Source: Chimonanthus salicifolius
Lineage: Eukaryota > Streptophyta > Magnoliopsida > Laurales > Calycanthaceae
Direction of reading: 5' to 3'
Assembly: GCA_013350335.1 (NCBI GenBank)
Contig: CM023538.1
Span: forward strand, 47,486,201-47,550,200
DNA length: 64,000 bases
In this document: in pieces, positions 34,292 through 44,203 of the stretch
How positions within the stretch are numbered: the stretch's first letter is position 1
How the letters are laid out: the number at the start of each line of letters is the position of its first letter
Notes under the pieces: generated by a model
Databases searched by the model: none
Told to the model about the DNA's origin: nothing
The model's input: only the letters and a program-made list of their open reading frames with translations
Program-made: the position numbers and the translations under genes

Positions 34292-35199
34292 CATTAGGAT
34301 AGGCGTTGGTCGGCTGTTCTGAGATGTTCCTTGTTTTTTTTTTTTTTTTTGTGTGTCTCATCTGTAGTGCTAGCGAAGAGACAACACTGATAAAGAAGTA
34401 GGTTTGGTGCGAAGCACCACTGCAAGTAGAAATAGGGCTGAGACGGTAGAGAGAGGTCGAATGGCGGGAGGCCTTTATGCGCGCCGGAGCAGCGTCCGAT
34501 CGATGCGGATTTGCTATGTGAGTCGAGTGGCAGCGATCTGGGTGACAGATTTTAGAGGATTTGATGAAACCACGCCAGAGAATAGCTGCTCAACTGTACA
34601 CGCTGCAGCAACCGAAAGGTACGGATCTAGAGAGGGGAGGCAGCAAGCGAGAAAGTGGGGTTCTGCAGAGGAGGCTACGTGCGGCTGGAGAAGATCAGGG
34701 TTGTGGGCCAAACGAAGAGCAGATCAAGATGTGAACATATCGAGGGCGGGGAGTGGCGAGGCTTGAGGACAGCAGCAACAGAAGAGAAGGTATGGCAGAT
34801 CCGCTGAGTTGTATACAGGATGTTGAAGCTTGGACGAGTTTGGGTGGGGAGAGATCTGTTCGGGCGGTGATGAGCAGATCTGGTGAAAGCGGCAATAGAA
34901 GAGGCTGAAGGAGAGCAGATCAGCGAGCAGGAGCAGAGGGATTCAACTGAGGACGAGGATCGGCGAAATAGCAGCAGATTTGGTGCAGGAGAGTGCGCAG
35001 GAAGAGGGGTTGTGCAGAGCAGTCACCTGGGGCAGAAGGGGTGAGATGCTGGAAAAGTCTCTTGTAGAAGAAACATAAGTGGCTGAATGAGAGAGGGTCT
35101 GCGTAGAGCAGACAGGATGTGGAGCAGGGACGGCGACAGAAACAGAGAGAGGGAGAAATGCTGAAAAAAGTTTGCAATTCGTAGGAATCCCAGGCTAAG
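34292..35199 (-). other. copia copy 4 leader (full length)
   Basis: About 908 bases. It retains the block of about 385 bases missing from copies 2 and 3 (roughly 34563-34950). Includes a T run at 34334-34350. No convincing coding frame. Confidence 0.7.
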
Positions 35200-35209
35200 G
35201 CTGATACCA
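35200..35209 (-). other. copia primer-binding site, copy 4
   Basis: Minus strand TGGTATCAGC adjoining the LTR. Confidence 0.78.
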
Positions 35210-35373
35210 TGTAGAATTTTGGCTCAGTGGCCTTTCTTTACTTTATGTATAAATACATGTTACAATCCCTTAATAGGGAACCTTACAAATATAGTATGGT
35301 ACAAACATAGAAAGGCAACCCTAAGGTTAACCCTTTCCTCTAATAGATGCCCATATTTAGAAACTTTGTGACA
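35210..35373 (-). repeat. copia 5' LTR, copy 4
   Basis: 164 bp with TGT...ACA ends, nearest to copy 3 in its diagnostic variants. Confidence 0.75.
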
Positions 35374-35506
35374 CTTTTTAAAATCCCGTTCTTATATATT
35401 TATTAACTTTAAAATAAAATCTAAAAAAAACTACAATTAATATGATCGCAATAGAGTGAGTATGGCTTTATCAATGGTTAACATTGTCACATGAGAATAA
35501 GAATGC

Positions 35507-35510
<4 letters not shown>

Positions 35511-35599
<89 letters not shown>
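35511..35599. repeat. long AT microsatellite, unit 4
   Basis: About 89 bases of uninterrupted (AT)n, much longer than at the matching site in the other three units. Confidence 0.95.
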
Positions 35600-35600
<1 letters not shown>

Positions 35601-36398
35601 CTCAAGAAATGTTTAAGATTATAAAATTTAGTACTTGCAAAACTATTCTTAAATAAGTATGTATTATTATATTTATAAACATGTCCTACTCAACAAACAA
35701 CGTTTTATTAAAAAATGTAAAATATCTTTTCATATCCTTTTGAACCGCGATAACTTCCATAAATTATTAATTATCCTTCTTTATTTTATTTTTAAAAAAA
35801 TCATATAAAAGGGTGCACAATTTGAATAGCGACGACATGATAGATGTTTGAATATTAGTTATTATATCACTTTGGGTAATCTGTAAATACCTCCTTATCT
35901 TTTGTTTTAATTGCAAAAGCCATCTTTATAGTTTCTATAGTTACAAAAGGTACTCATATCTTTCTTATTCAATTGCAAATATTCAATTCTAACATATTAA
36001 ATGTCTAAAATACCTGCTATTGATTAAAGAGTTGCAATAATCAAATTCTTTAGCAAGACATTTGTTTTAATATTTATAAAAAATAGATGAGTCAAAATAG
36101 TTGGAGAATTGTGTGGAAGTCCTCTCAGATAAGAGGTGGGTGACGTCTTCTAACTATGATAATTAAAAAATTGACTTAAATAAGCTTTCTATAGGTGTAA
36201 AATTTTCCCATAGATGGGTCATGTGATTATAGTCATATTTTTCAGCTATATGGTATTAGATTGCAGTTGAATATCTATTAGTATCACTAACAATAGGAAT
36301 AATACTAGTAGAGAATATATTTCCAATATTTTTCTTCATTTATGATTTTTATCATAGTTTACGTTCAAATGTATAAACGCTTTTTCTATTTTTTGCAG

Positions 36399-36545
36399 GG
36401 CTTCATAAATTGACTCAACTTAAACATTTAGATCTCAGCCATAATGTGTTGGAGAACGATCAATTCTACCTACATGGCCTGACAATGTTGGAATCTCTTG
36501 ATCTAAGCTCCAACCGTCTACAAGGGAATTTCATTACTATGTCAG
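36399..36545 (+). pseudogene. RLP LRR exon E, copy 3 of 3 (segment 4)
   Basis: 147 nt, open, phase 1 at both ends; acceptor TTTTTTGCAG, donor CAG|GTATGG. Encodes LTQLKHLDLSHNVLENDQF and TMLESLDLSSNRLQGN, the closest of the three copies to the plant LRR consensus. Confidence 0.82.
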
Positions 36546-36849
36546 GTATGGTTGTTGTAACTTGTAAGTGCAAAATCTGAAATTCAAATTAAAATAAAAT
36601 AAAATTCAAACCATTTATACACAGGACACAAAGAAATACAAAACTTACATGATCTTGTAATGATATCAACATCTATAGGCAAAAAAAGAAGATGGTTTTC
36701 ACTAGTGAAAAAAGAGAAAGAAATTAAAGAAGTGCAGTGTAATAACCATAAATCTAATAATGCAAAAAAAATTCCCAATCTTAAATACAAGAGATCTATC
36801 AAAACACATGGAAAAGAGCCCATGGATAATTGGCGTCACTTTTCTCTAG

Positions 36850-36963
36850 TACACTCTTAAAAGTGAACCCATGGATAATTGGGAGGGTCATGATTGTCGC
36901 TAATGGTCTGAAATAACTTGTGACAACTCTACTGGTAGAGTGATTGAAATAGACCTGTATCAG
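36850..36963 (+). pseudogene. RLP LRR-cap exon, segment 4, truncated and stopped
   Basis: Starts after TTTTCTCTAG like the other cap exons, but codon 11 from the ATG (36901-36903) is TAA, replacing the second Cys-Gln region (HDCR then stop). The 3' half is deleted after IEIDLYQ. It keeps TGRVIEIDL, closer to the RLP consensus than segments 1 and 2. Just upstream (36820-36835) an extra CCCATGGATAATTGG is inserted, a duplicated fragment of the exon start. Confidence 0.75.
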
Positions 36964-36979
36964 GTAAAGATAAAAGAAC

Positions 36980-37055
36980 TTTTGTTTAGCAAACCTGATG
37001 AAGTTACAAAGATTAGATATAGCAGAGAGCAGCATAAGAGGCAACTTTTTCTCAC
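36980..37055 (+). pseudogene. RLP LRR exon G remnant, copy 4
   Basis: Same broken fragment and lost donor as at 5011-5082. Confidence 0.6.
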
Positions 37056-37735
37056 ATTCGGACACATATACATTATAAATTCTCATTTGTAAATGTCTAT
37101 ACAACTTTTTCAAATTATTCAGAACTGTGTTTTGGATGTGAGAAATCATTTGTTCTCATAGTAAGCTCATAGTCCCATGCTTAAACACACATAATTATAA
37201 TTTGTAAATTAAAAAAAAAAGTCATTGCATGACAAAAAAATAAAACGCTTTGAAGCAAATAATTTTGCATTTCTTATTTTTATAACACTACAGTGAAATT
37301 TCAAATTTAATATATAATTCTTTCAAATCCAATAGATTGCTTTAATAAATCATACCCTGCATCTTTCTTTATTTATATTGGAAGATGTTTTATGTAAAAA
37401 CAACTGCTCAGTTTTCTACTGTCGTATTAATGTTGTAAACTACAATTAATTTCACTTTTAAGAAAAGAAACTACCTCAGGTCAACTCAAGAGAGTTGTAA
37501 AATTAACGGACAAAAAGAGAGAACGATTCTAAACTAATGCATATTGACAACTTTACCTTGCTGCTATTTTAAAAAATAATTATAAAAGCAATCTAATAAA
37601 ACAGGAACATAAATTAACTTTTTTCATAATATAGTAATGACTCAAGCATTTGTGTTTTATATTAATGCTTCATTCATCAAATGGCATCTTATCTACTGAA
37701 TATGAGACTGAAATGATCTATTCTATGCTTTACAG

Positions 37736-37888
37736 GTTTATGCAAATTGGTCACTCTTATAGAGTTGGACCTAAGTTACAATAATTTGGATGATGATAAG
37801 GTTGCCACGTGTTTAGGTAACCTAACAAAATTACAGTCGCTAAGTTTGAGAGGGAATAAGTTAAGCGGCAAATTTTTCACTTCTACAG
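37736..37888 (+). pseudogene. RLP LRR exon F, copy 4
   Basis: A complete 153-nt exon, phase 1 at both ends; acceptor GCTTTACAG, donor ACAG|GTATGA. Encodes LVTLIELDLSYNNLDDD and LTKLQSLSLRGNKLSGKF. No internal stop. Confidence 0.82.
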
Positions 37889-38268
37889 GTATGAAGATAT
37901 TATCTTATTGATTCTCAAATGAATATATCTAGACACACTCATACATTTTGAAAGATATCCAAACAAATGTTAGAAAAATATATGAGTGATCATAAGTTCA
38001 ACCTTGATAGATATTCCATACCAAGGAGATGTGCTGAATGTTCTTAAGGTGATTTTTGATAATTGTAAAATTTGATTAAATTTTTAGATAAAAAAAATTG
38101 TAGTTGCAACATAGTATATCAATAGCATAAGATATCTTTACAAAAAAGGTAAATAGTGTTCAATTTTTTTTTTACTGTTAAATAAAAACTCTTATTTAAA
38201 ACATATAATCGAATATAACTATTTTCCTTCCAACATATATGTAGATGGAAATGATAAATTGCATAATA

Positions 38269-38533
38269 TAAAGTGTTTTTATGGTAAGAGCTTCATGTAG
38301 AGCCCACCTATGACAACAAGGTTAGATGGGTTTAAAAGATCCGTGTAAGTATACGGTATTTATAAGATATTGGCTTGATTGAATGACTCTAGCTATGAGA
38401 ATGATTTATGACCCGTCTCATTCAACCAAGTTGATCTTTTATAACCACAATATATAGAGATAGACCATTCATTCCAATCAACCTCATGATCATAGGTAGG
38501 CTCCATATAAAGATCTCACCTAAGAACACTTTA
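38269..38533. repeat. MITE-like fold-back element, segment 4
   Basis: Same 265-bp imperfect inverted repeat as at 13583-13847. Confidence 0.55.
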
Positions 38534-39100
38534 TTACTTGTGTGACTGATCATTTTTCATATATGGAAATCTCTATCAAAAAAATAATATTCATATATTT
38601 ATCCAACATTATCATAAATTATATAGTTTTAAAAATTTGCATAAAATGTGATGTAGACTAGGTAGTGCAGAAACTGGCCTTGCCTACACTAATAGAAATC
38701 CAACTGTTGATGTGGATTCGGGTAGTGTAGAAATCTTCCATCGGCCCACAATTAACAATTCAACAGTTCAAATGGAAACCGATCAAGGTTAAACAACTGG
38801 CAATCCTTGATGGACTAATTATCTCATGAAAACCAGTTTCCATTTGAATGAATTAAAATGAAAAAAGAAGGAAAGGAAAAGAAACCTATTCTGATTAATA
38901 TTAAGTAAAATCGAGACTTTATGCCAGATTATATTTTCAATTTAATTCATTCAAATTTTGGAAAACTAGATATTCATAAGTTACTTGCAAACACAAATCA
39001 ACCTTAACTTTGAGAACTTTGCTCAAATTTTGATTTCTCCAATATCCGTGTTCTCGAAATTAGCCAAATGAGACACTTATTTATAGCCTCTACATAATAG

Positions 39101-39290
39101 CCTCTACATGATGTAAAACCTTGCGGTGTGGTGGACTCTTCTAGCCAACTAACCTAAGAGGGAGGATGGGATTGGAGTTCACAACTCCTTCCATATGCCC
39201 AAGCAAACTGATGTTTAAATTTCAAACGAGAGAGGTAAAGATAGATAGGGTTCAAAATTGAAGGAGGGAGGGAGAGGAAAGGAGAGAAGG
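39101..39290. other. unassigned stretch left of the gypsy derivative
   Basis: No gene seen. It begins with a duplicated ATAGCCTCTACAT motif and may hold the lost 3' end of the gypsy element or more intron. Also present at about 60405-60595. Confidence 0.4.
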
Positions 39291-39937
39291 ATAGAGGACT
39301 ATGATCAAATATTTAAGACTATGATGATCAGAAAATATATTGATTTTTTTACCAAATAAATAATGTTGCCAAAGTTTTAATGCAAAGACCACAACTGCTA
39401 ATCCAGATCATAAGTTGGATAATCCTGCTCATGCCCTTGCAGTGGTCTGGAACCATCAGCAACTACTTTACCTTCTTGCATTAACACACATCCCAATCCA
39501 AATTTGGACGCATCACAGTATACATCATAACCTCTCCCAATCCAAGTCGTGTCATGGGACACAGTTTCTGGTCTGGTTCTTGAACTCCCACCATTTTTAT
39601 GCATTTCCTTCCAGTTGGTAGGTGGCCAAAGTCACCTTTAAGTCATCGGCAGTGGCCAGGGTATTAAACATCCGCCTACCTGAGTGACCCAATTCTCAAC
39701 AGCCGTAGGGTCCTCAACTCCTGAAAAACTTGGAGGATTTAACCTTTTGAATTCCTTTAGAGCCGTAGTGGCTCTCTCCTCCTGGGTCCTAGCCAGAGGT
39801 CGTCGCATATCTTAGGCGATCCTCTGTAACGCTTCCAATGTTATTCGCACAGCGTCATATGGTATGTCTTGATTGGCTTGGAGTTGAGGACCTGTCCTAC
39901 TTCCTTGGCCCCTAGTGTTTCCAATTGGTCTTGACAT
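39291..39937 (-). pseudogene. gypsy gag - RNase H fusion remnant, copy 1
   Basis: Starts at the ATG complementary to 39935-39937 (MSRPIGNTRGQGSRTG). Gag motifs follow: VRITLEALQRIA then an in-frame TAA, EFKRLNPPSFSGVEDP and ENWVTQV, a frame change, then [14 protein letters not shown] and KWWEF. Near 39535 the sequence jumps to the RNase H domain of Ty3 pol: [20 protein letters not shown] (catalytic Asp in CDAS), [11 protein letters not shown], then a frameshift and a decayed SDHHSLKYL. The zinc knuckle of gag, protease and RT are deleted. It cannot make a working product. Confidence 0.78.
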
Positions 39938-40140
39938 TTTCCTGTCATTCACATTCGAAAATATCATATAATATTTCAAAGAGTTTTTATCAAGACAAAC
40001 AATGTGATTTGTTTTCTAACATAGACACACACATAACCATAGTATACATAATACTAACATCCCATTACATATTTTATTTATCTTACACAAAGTGGGGTTC
40101 CTGTTATACCCTCATACAAGTACAAAACAATATGTACATA

Positions 40141-40143
<3 letters not shown>

Positions 40144-40211
<68 letters not shown>
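40144..40211. repeat. long TA microsatellite
   Basis: About 68 bases of (AT)n between gag and the zinc-knuckle ORF. The matching site in the second copy (about 61443-61453) has only about 11 bases. Confidence 0.95.
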
Positions 40212-40247
40212 CGTTTTCCTCTCTCTCCCTTCCCAACCTGCGTTTCC

Positions 40248-40667
40248 CTAATCATCTGTGGATGATTCTGCATCATAGTTGGTGTCTATAATGTAGGGAC
40301 ATCCTGACTCTATGTGATCAAGTCCTCCACAAATTAGACATGGAACTATTCCTACACCTCCAATGTATGGACAGTTCATCTCCTCACGTCTGTGTCCAGT
40401 AAATCCACAAACTGGGCATACCACGTTGATAGGATAAGGACAATCATCTGTCAAATGCCCCAACTGGTTACAAAGTAAACAAAGGTAATATTCTGGTGGA
40501 GTGGATGGTGTATAATAAGGTGAGAGAGGCTGTTCCATTGAGGATGACACTTCTATAACTTCTATTGGCTCTGTTCTGATATTAGCTCCTCGTACGCTAG
40601 AGTCACTATTTGGGTTCCCTGGTGTTCCCCTTGCCACAATCTGACTAGATGTCCTGTTGGTTGACAT
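40248..40667 (-). CDS. triple zinc-knuckle protein upstream of gypsy gag, copy 1
   Basis: A 139-aa open frame with a Ser/Thr/Pro-rich N-terminus (about residues 1-57), then three Cys/His knuckles in tandem: [14 protein letters not shown] (CX2CX4HX4C), [16 protein letters not shown] (CX2CX4HX6C) and [14 protein letters not shown] (CX2CX4HX4C), and an acidic tail ending ESSTDD. Zinc knuckles of this form bind single-stranded nucleic acid. It lies between the gypsy 5' LTR and gag in the same orientation, a position where extra ORFs of plant LTR elements occur. The second copy (61492-61911) is also open, with three residue differences. I do not recognise a named family. A chance survivor of a decaying element is the alternative. 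Confidence 0.65.
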   Translation of the reverse strand: MSTNRTSSQIVARGTPGNPNSDSSVRGANIRTEPIEVIEVSSSMEQPLSPYYTPSTPPEYYLCLLCNQLGHLTDDCPYPINVVCPVCGFTGHRREEMNCPYIGGVGIVPCLICGGLDHIESGCPYIIDTNYDAESSTDD

Positions 40668-40802
40668 ATAAATTTCATCAAAACATCAGATGATAATGTC
40701 AACACAAAACAATAGGATTCTACTCTAATCTTAATCGTAAGCTCTAAACATGTATTTACCCTTCACAGTCCGTGAGTTTGAACGAAAACTCACATACCAA
40801 GC

Positions 40803-40909
40803 TGTCACGCCCCGACCTGATTGTGGGCTCGGAACATGACTATTTTTTTTAAAGTAATCTCCAATCAATCTTCATCACAATTGGCCTAATTTTGAGTCAG
40901 GGTATTACA
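40803..40909 (-). repeat. short gypsy-type LTR, copy 1
   Basis: 107 bp. The minus strand reads TGTAATACCCTGACTC ... GGTCGGGGCGTGACA. Both ends fit plant gypsy LTR termini (TGTAATACCC, GGGGCGTGACA), but the length is far below usual, so an internal deletion of the LTR is likely. Confidence 0.6.
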
Positions 40910-41289
40910 CTAAAAAAATATTATTTAAATAATATAATTTAAGGAACTTAGACACATGGGAAGATTTATAGAAAGATATTCGGCCACACCAAGATGGGTG
41001 CTTTTGTTGTTGTCTATTACTTTTAAAAGGTAGTCACTCTGTATTTTTTTGAAGAGGCGTTTTCTTTTTTCTTTTGCATACAAACAAAAAATCCAAAAGA
41101 ATAACTCTAATCAGAAAGAAGAGTGTTTCAATACAATGTGCTATGATAGAACACTGTCATAACAAAGTTATAAGAAAGTACATTGAATTCATTTAGAGTA
41201 TTTAGCATCTAACTACAATTTTAAATATTGACATTTAAATATAAGAATAGAGAAAATGGTATAATATGATTTTTTCCTGTCTTTTACAG

Positions 41290-41439
41290 GAATATGTGAA
41301 TCAACGGCTCTTCAAACTCTATACCTGAGTAATAACAGGTTGGACGATCCCAACATCCCCATATGTCTAGCGAACCTGACGAAGTTACAACGTTTAGGTA
41401 TTGCAGGGAGCGACATAAGAGGCAACTTTTTCTCATCAG
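41290..41439 (+). pseudogene. RLP LRR exon G, intact copy
   Basis: 150 nt, acceptor CTTTTACAG, donor CAG|GTATTT, phase 1 at both ends. Encodes ALQTLYLSNNRLDDPNI and LANLTKLQRLGIAGSDIRGN, two LRR units. It is open, and is the reference for the four broken remnants upstream and for the frameshifted copy at 62530-62680. Confidence 0.82.
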
Positions 41440-41933
41440 GTATTTGTCACATTCGGCCACATGTACATTATAAATTCTCATTTGTAAATATCTGAATAAC
41501 TTTTTTTTTTTAATTATTCAAAACTGTATTTTCCGTGTGAAAAATCAATCTATCCAAAAGAAAAAAGGAGGAAAAATTGAGATTTTTTATTAAAAACATA
41601 TATCAAGGATTTACCATCATTTGTTCTGATAGTAAGCTGAGAACCCATTCCCAAAAATGTCTTTTATTTCTCAAAGTCGTATAGAGACAATCAGACTGCA
41701 TTATATCAAAATGAGATACGACAGATACATTGAATTCAGCTTGCTTAGAGACCTATGTGGGTTTTGTTGTATAGGGATTTTGTCTTAAGTACATAACGAA
41801 GTTACAATTAAGTAAATTTTGAACCAGTAGATAGAAAATAAAGGTTCCCTTCACTGTAAGGAGAATAGATGAGGAGAATCTCCTTATAGAATTACTAAAG
41901 AGTTGTATGATTCGAAGTGACTCCCACCATGGG

Positions 41934-43170
41934 AAGAAGATATATAATGATTTAAGGTTTAAAAAAGATACTAATTTTGGAAATTCTTGTGAGTTAATTG
42001 ACTCAGTTCATACTATTCAACTCATTTATTTAGATTAAAATTAGATTTTAATATTGTCGGATTGATCCATGTTCTTGTATTGAATGTAAATATCCACCAA
42101 TAGTTGAAATAATGCTTCATTATTTTATCATAGTTTTTTTTAACAATATTTGAAATTTGAAATACTATTCAAAATAGGAGTATAATGCTTAAACGTACAT
42201 GATTATAATTTGTAAAATTCAAAAGATGTGAAGTGGCAAGAGAATTTTACATCGCCTAATTTGAAAAACTAATGATTCTATATAACACTTGAGACACCTT
42301 TATCTTAATTAGTAGCTTTTGAGTGTAAGTTATATCTCAAAAATGTTATCAACTAATGGTTCTATAAAACAAATAATTTTGCATTTTTTATTTTGATAAC
42401 ACTATAGTGAAATTTCAAATTTAATATATAATCTTTTCAAATCCAATAGATTGGTTTATTCAGTCATACTTTCCATCTTTCTTTATTTATATTGGAAGAT
42501 GTTTGATATACAAAGAAATGCTCCTTTTTCTACTCTCATATTAATGTTGTAAACTACAATTAATTGGCCTTTTAAGAAAGAAAGAAAAACCACCCCAAGA
42601 CTAAAAGACTCTAAAGAAAGAGAGAGAACAGTTCTAAACTAACTAATCTCATCATGGGAAGATATATAATAATTTAAGGTATAAAAGATATACTAATTTT
42701 GGAAAGTCTAGTGAGTTAATTGACTCAATTCATACCATTCACGTTTATTTAGATTAAAATTAGATTTTAATATTTTCAAATAGATCTATATCGCTGTATT
42801 GAATGTAAATAATCATCAATGGTTGAAATAATGCTTCATTATTTTATCACAATTTTTTTTAACATTATTTGAACATTGAAATACTATTCAAAATAGGTAT
42901 AGGTTGTAAAATTCAAAAGAAGCCACTTCATGACTAAACAATAAAGCTCTCTGTAGCAAATAATTTTGCATTTTTTGTTTTGATAACACTATTATGAAGT
43001 TTCAAATTTAACATATAATCTTTTCAAATCCAATAGATTGCTTTAATCAATCATAAGCAGTATATTTCTTTATTTATAATGGAAAATGCTTTTATGTATA
43101 AAGAATTGCTCTTTTTTCTACTCTCATATTAATGTTGTACACTACAATTAACTGGACTTTCAAAAACATT
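41934..43170. repeat. tandem duplication inside an RLP intron
   Basis: Two diverged copies in tandem, at about 41934-42652 and 42653-43170. Markers: GGGAAGAAGATATATAATGA against GGGAAGATATATAATAATTT; GTGAGTTAATTGACTCA at 41991 and 42712; CAAATAATTTTGCATTTTTT at 42369 and 42956. The right-hand copy of this region (63165-64000) shows the same first unit and a truncated second unit. Confidence 0.75.
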
Positions 43171-43417
43171 TCAAAACTAACTAACCTCGGCATTTCTCAT
43201 TTAAAATGAAAGATGTAAATGTACATTAACAACTTTGCCTTGCTAGTATTTAATAAATAATAATTAAAAAAGCAATTTCATAAAACAGGAAAAGAAATTA
43301 ACTTTTGCATATGTAGTATTGACTTAAGCATTTGTATTTGATATTGATACTTCATTCATCAAATGGAAACGTCTGTACTAAATATGTGACTGAAATAATC
43401 TATCCTATCCTTTACAG

Positions 43418-43570
43418 GTTTATGCAAGTTGGTCGCTCTTGAATATTTGGGCCTAAGTGACAATAATTTAGATGATCACAAGCTTCCCACGTGTTTAGGC
43501 AACCTAACAAAATTACAATTTCTAGATTTGAGTGGGAATAATTTAAGCGACAATTTGTCAACTTCTACAG
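43418..43570 (+). pseudogene. RLP LRR exon F-type, intact copy
   Basis: 153 nt, acceptor CCTTTACAG, donor ACAG|GTATGA, phase 1. Encodes LVALEYLGLSDNNLDDH and LTKLQFLDLSGNNLSDN. It is the paralogue of exon F in segments 1-4. Confidence 0.82.
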
Positions 43571-44203
43571 GTATGAAGAAGTCATCTTATCAATTCTCAA
43601 AATCTATGAGTTTTGAAATTATTCAATAGTTTTGAAATTATTGGTCTCACTACCTTGTATGAGTTTTTTCTATATCAATAAGAACTATTTAATTATCCAA
43701 ACTTTTTTGATATAGAAAAAGAGCACAAGACTCTTGCACCATTCCTTATACATTCTTTTGTAATCAATATTTTGTTAAATAACCTCAATTCAACCAAGAA
43801 AACCCACACTTCTATATGAGTTCTAAAGTTTCTTTACTTCTTTTTTAAATAGTTGTCAATCATTATCCTTTCATTTATTTCACTTTCATGATCAATTTTC
43901 AATTGCATAATTTCTATTAACTTTTACTTCATACACACTTTCACCTCTCCTTTTGTTTCTTTATCTTACATCAACATTACATTGACGTTTATCGTTTCAT
44001 TTTTTTTCTCTTCGAAAACTTATAAATAATTGTTTCCTTTCTTTATACTCTACCGAGAACTTTAAAATTTGGACTTTAATGTTACATAGAAAATCTCATA
44101 GTAATCATTTCAATAGTTTTCCTACGAACATTCAAAAATTTTGCTATAAGTTATTTATATAACTAACTATGTAATTGCTCACTGAAATTTATTTATTTTG
44201 TAG

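Larger units (their letters stand above)
30991..35373 (-). mobile_element. Ty1/copia element, copy 4
   Basis: The most complete uninterrupted copy: RT with YVDD, integrase, pre-integrase, protease, gag, full-length leader, PBS and LTR, about 4.4 kb. The 3' end (RNase H, 3' LTR) is missing, cut at the same CCTCTACA point as copy 3. Confidence 0.9.
35374..39100 (+). pseudogene. RLP gene segment 4
   Basis: Holds LRR exon E (36399-36545), a broken cap exon (36850-36963), the exon G remnant (about 36980-37055), exon F (37736-37888) and the fold-back element (38269-38533). Unlike segments 1 and 2, the second intron repeat is missing: the cap exon is joined directly to sequence next to the exon G remnant (CTGTATCAG|GTAAAGATAAAAG). 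Confidence 0.75.
39291..40909 (-). mobile_element. non-autonomous Ty3/gypsy derivative, copy 1
   Basis: Minus-strand order: short LTR (40803-40909), decayed PBS, a zinc-knuckle ORF, gag N-terminus, then RNase H. The rest of gag, protease, RT and integrase are absent. The LTR end ...GGGGCGTGACA followed by GCTTGGTATGTGAG resembles the plant gypsy LTR/PBS junction (tRNA-Met type), with the PBS damaged. No 3' LTR or target duplication is seen, so the left limit is approximate. A close copy is at 60596-62152. Confidence 0.72.

Noticed and set aside
34404..34766. 120-codon plus-strand ORF over the copia leader
   Set aside because: The frame is not kept in the other three copies and lies antisense to the element leader.
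40144..40251. Plus-strand ORF with an Ile-Tyr repeat
   Set aside because: Translation of the (AT)n microsatellite.
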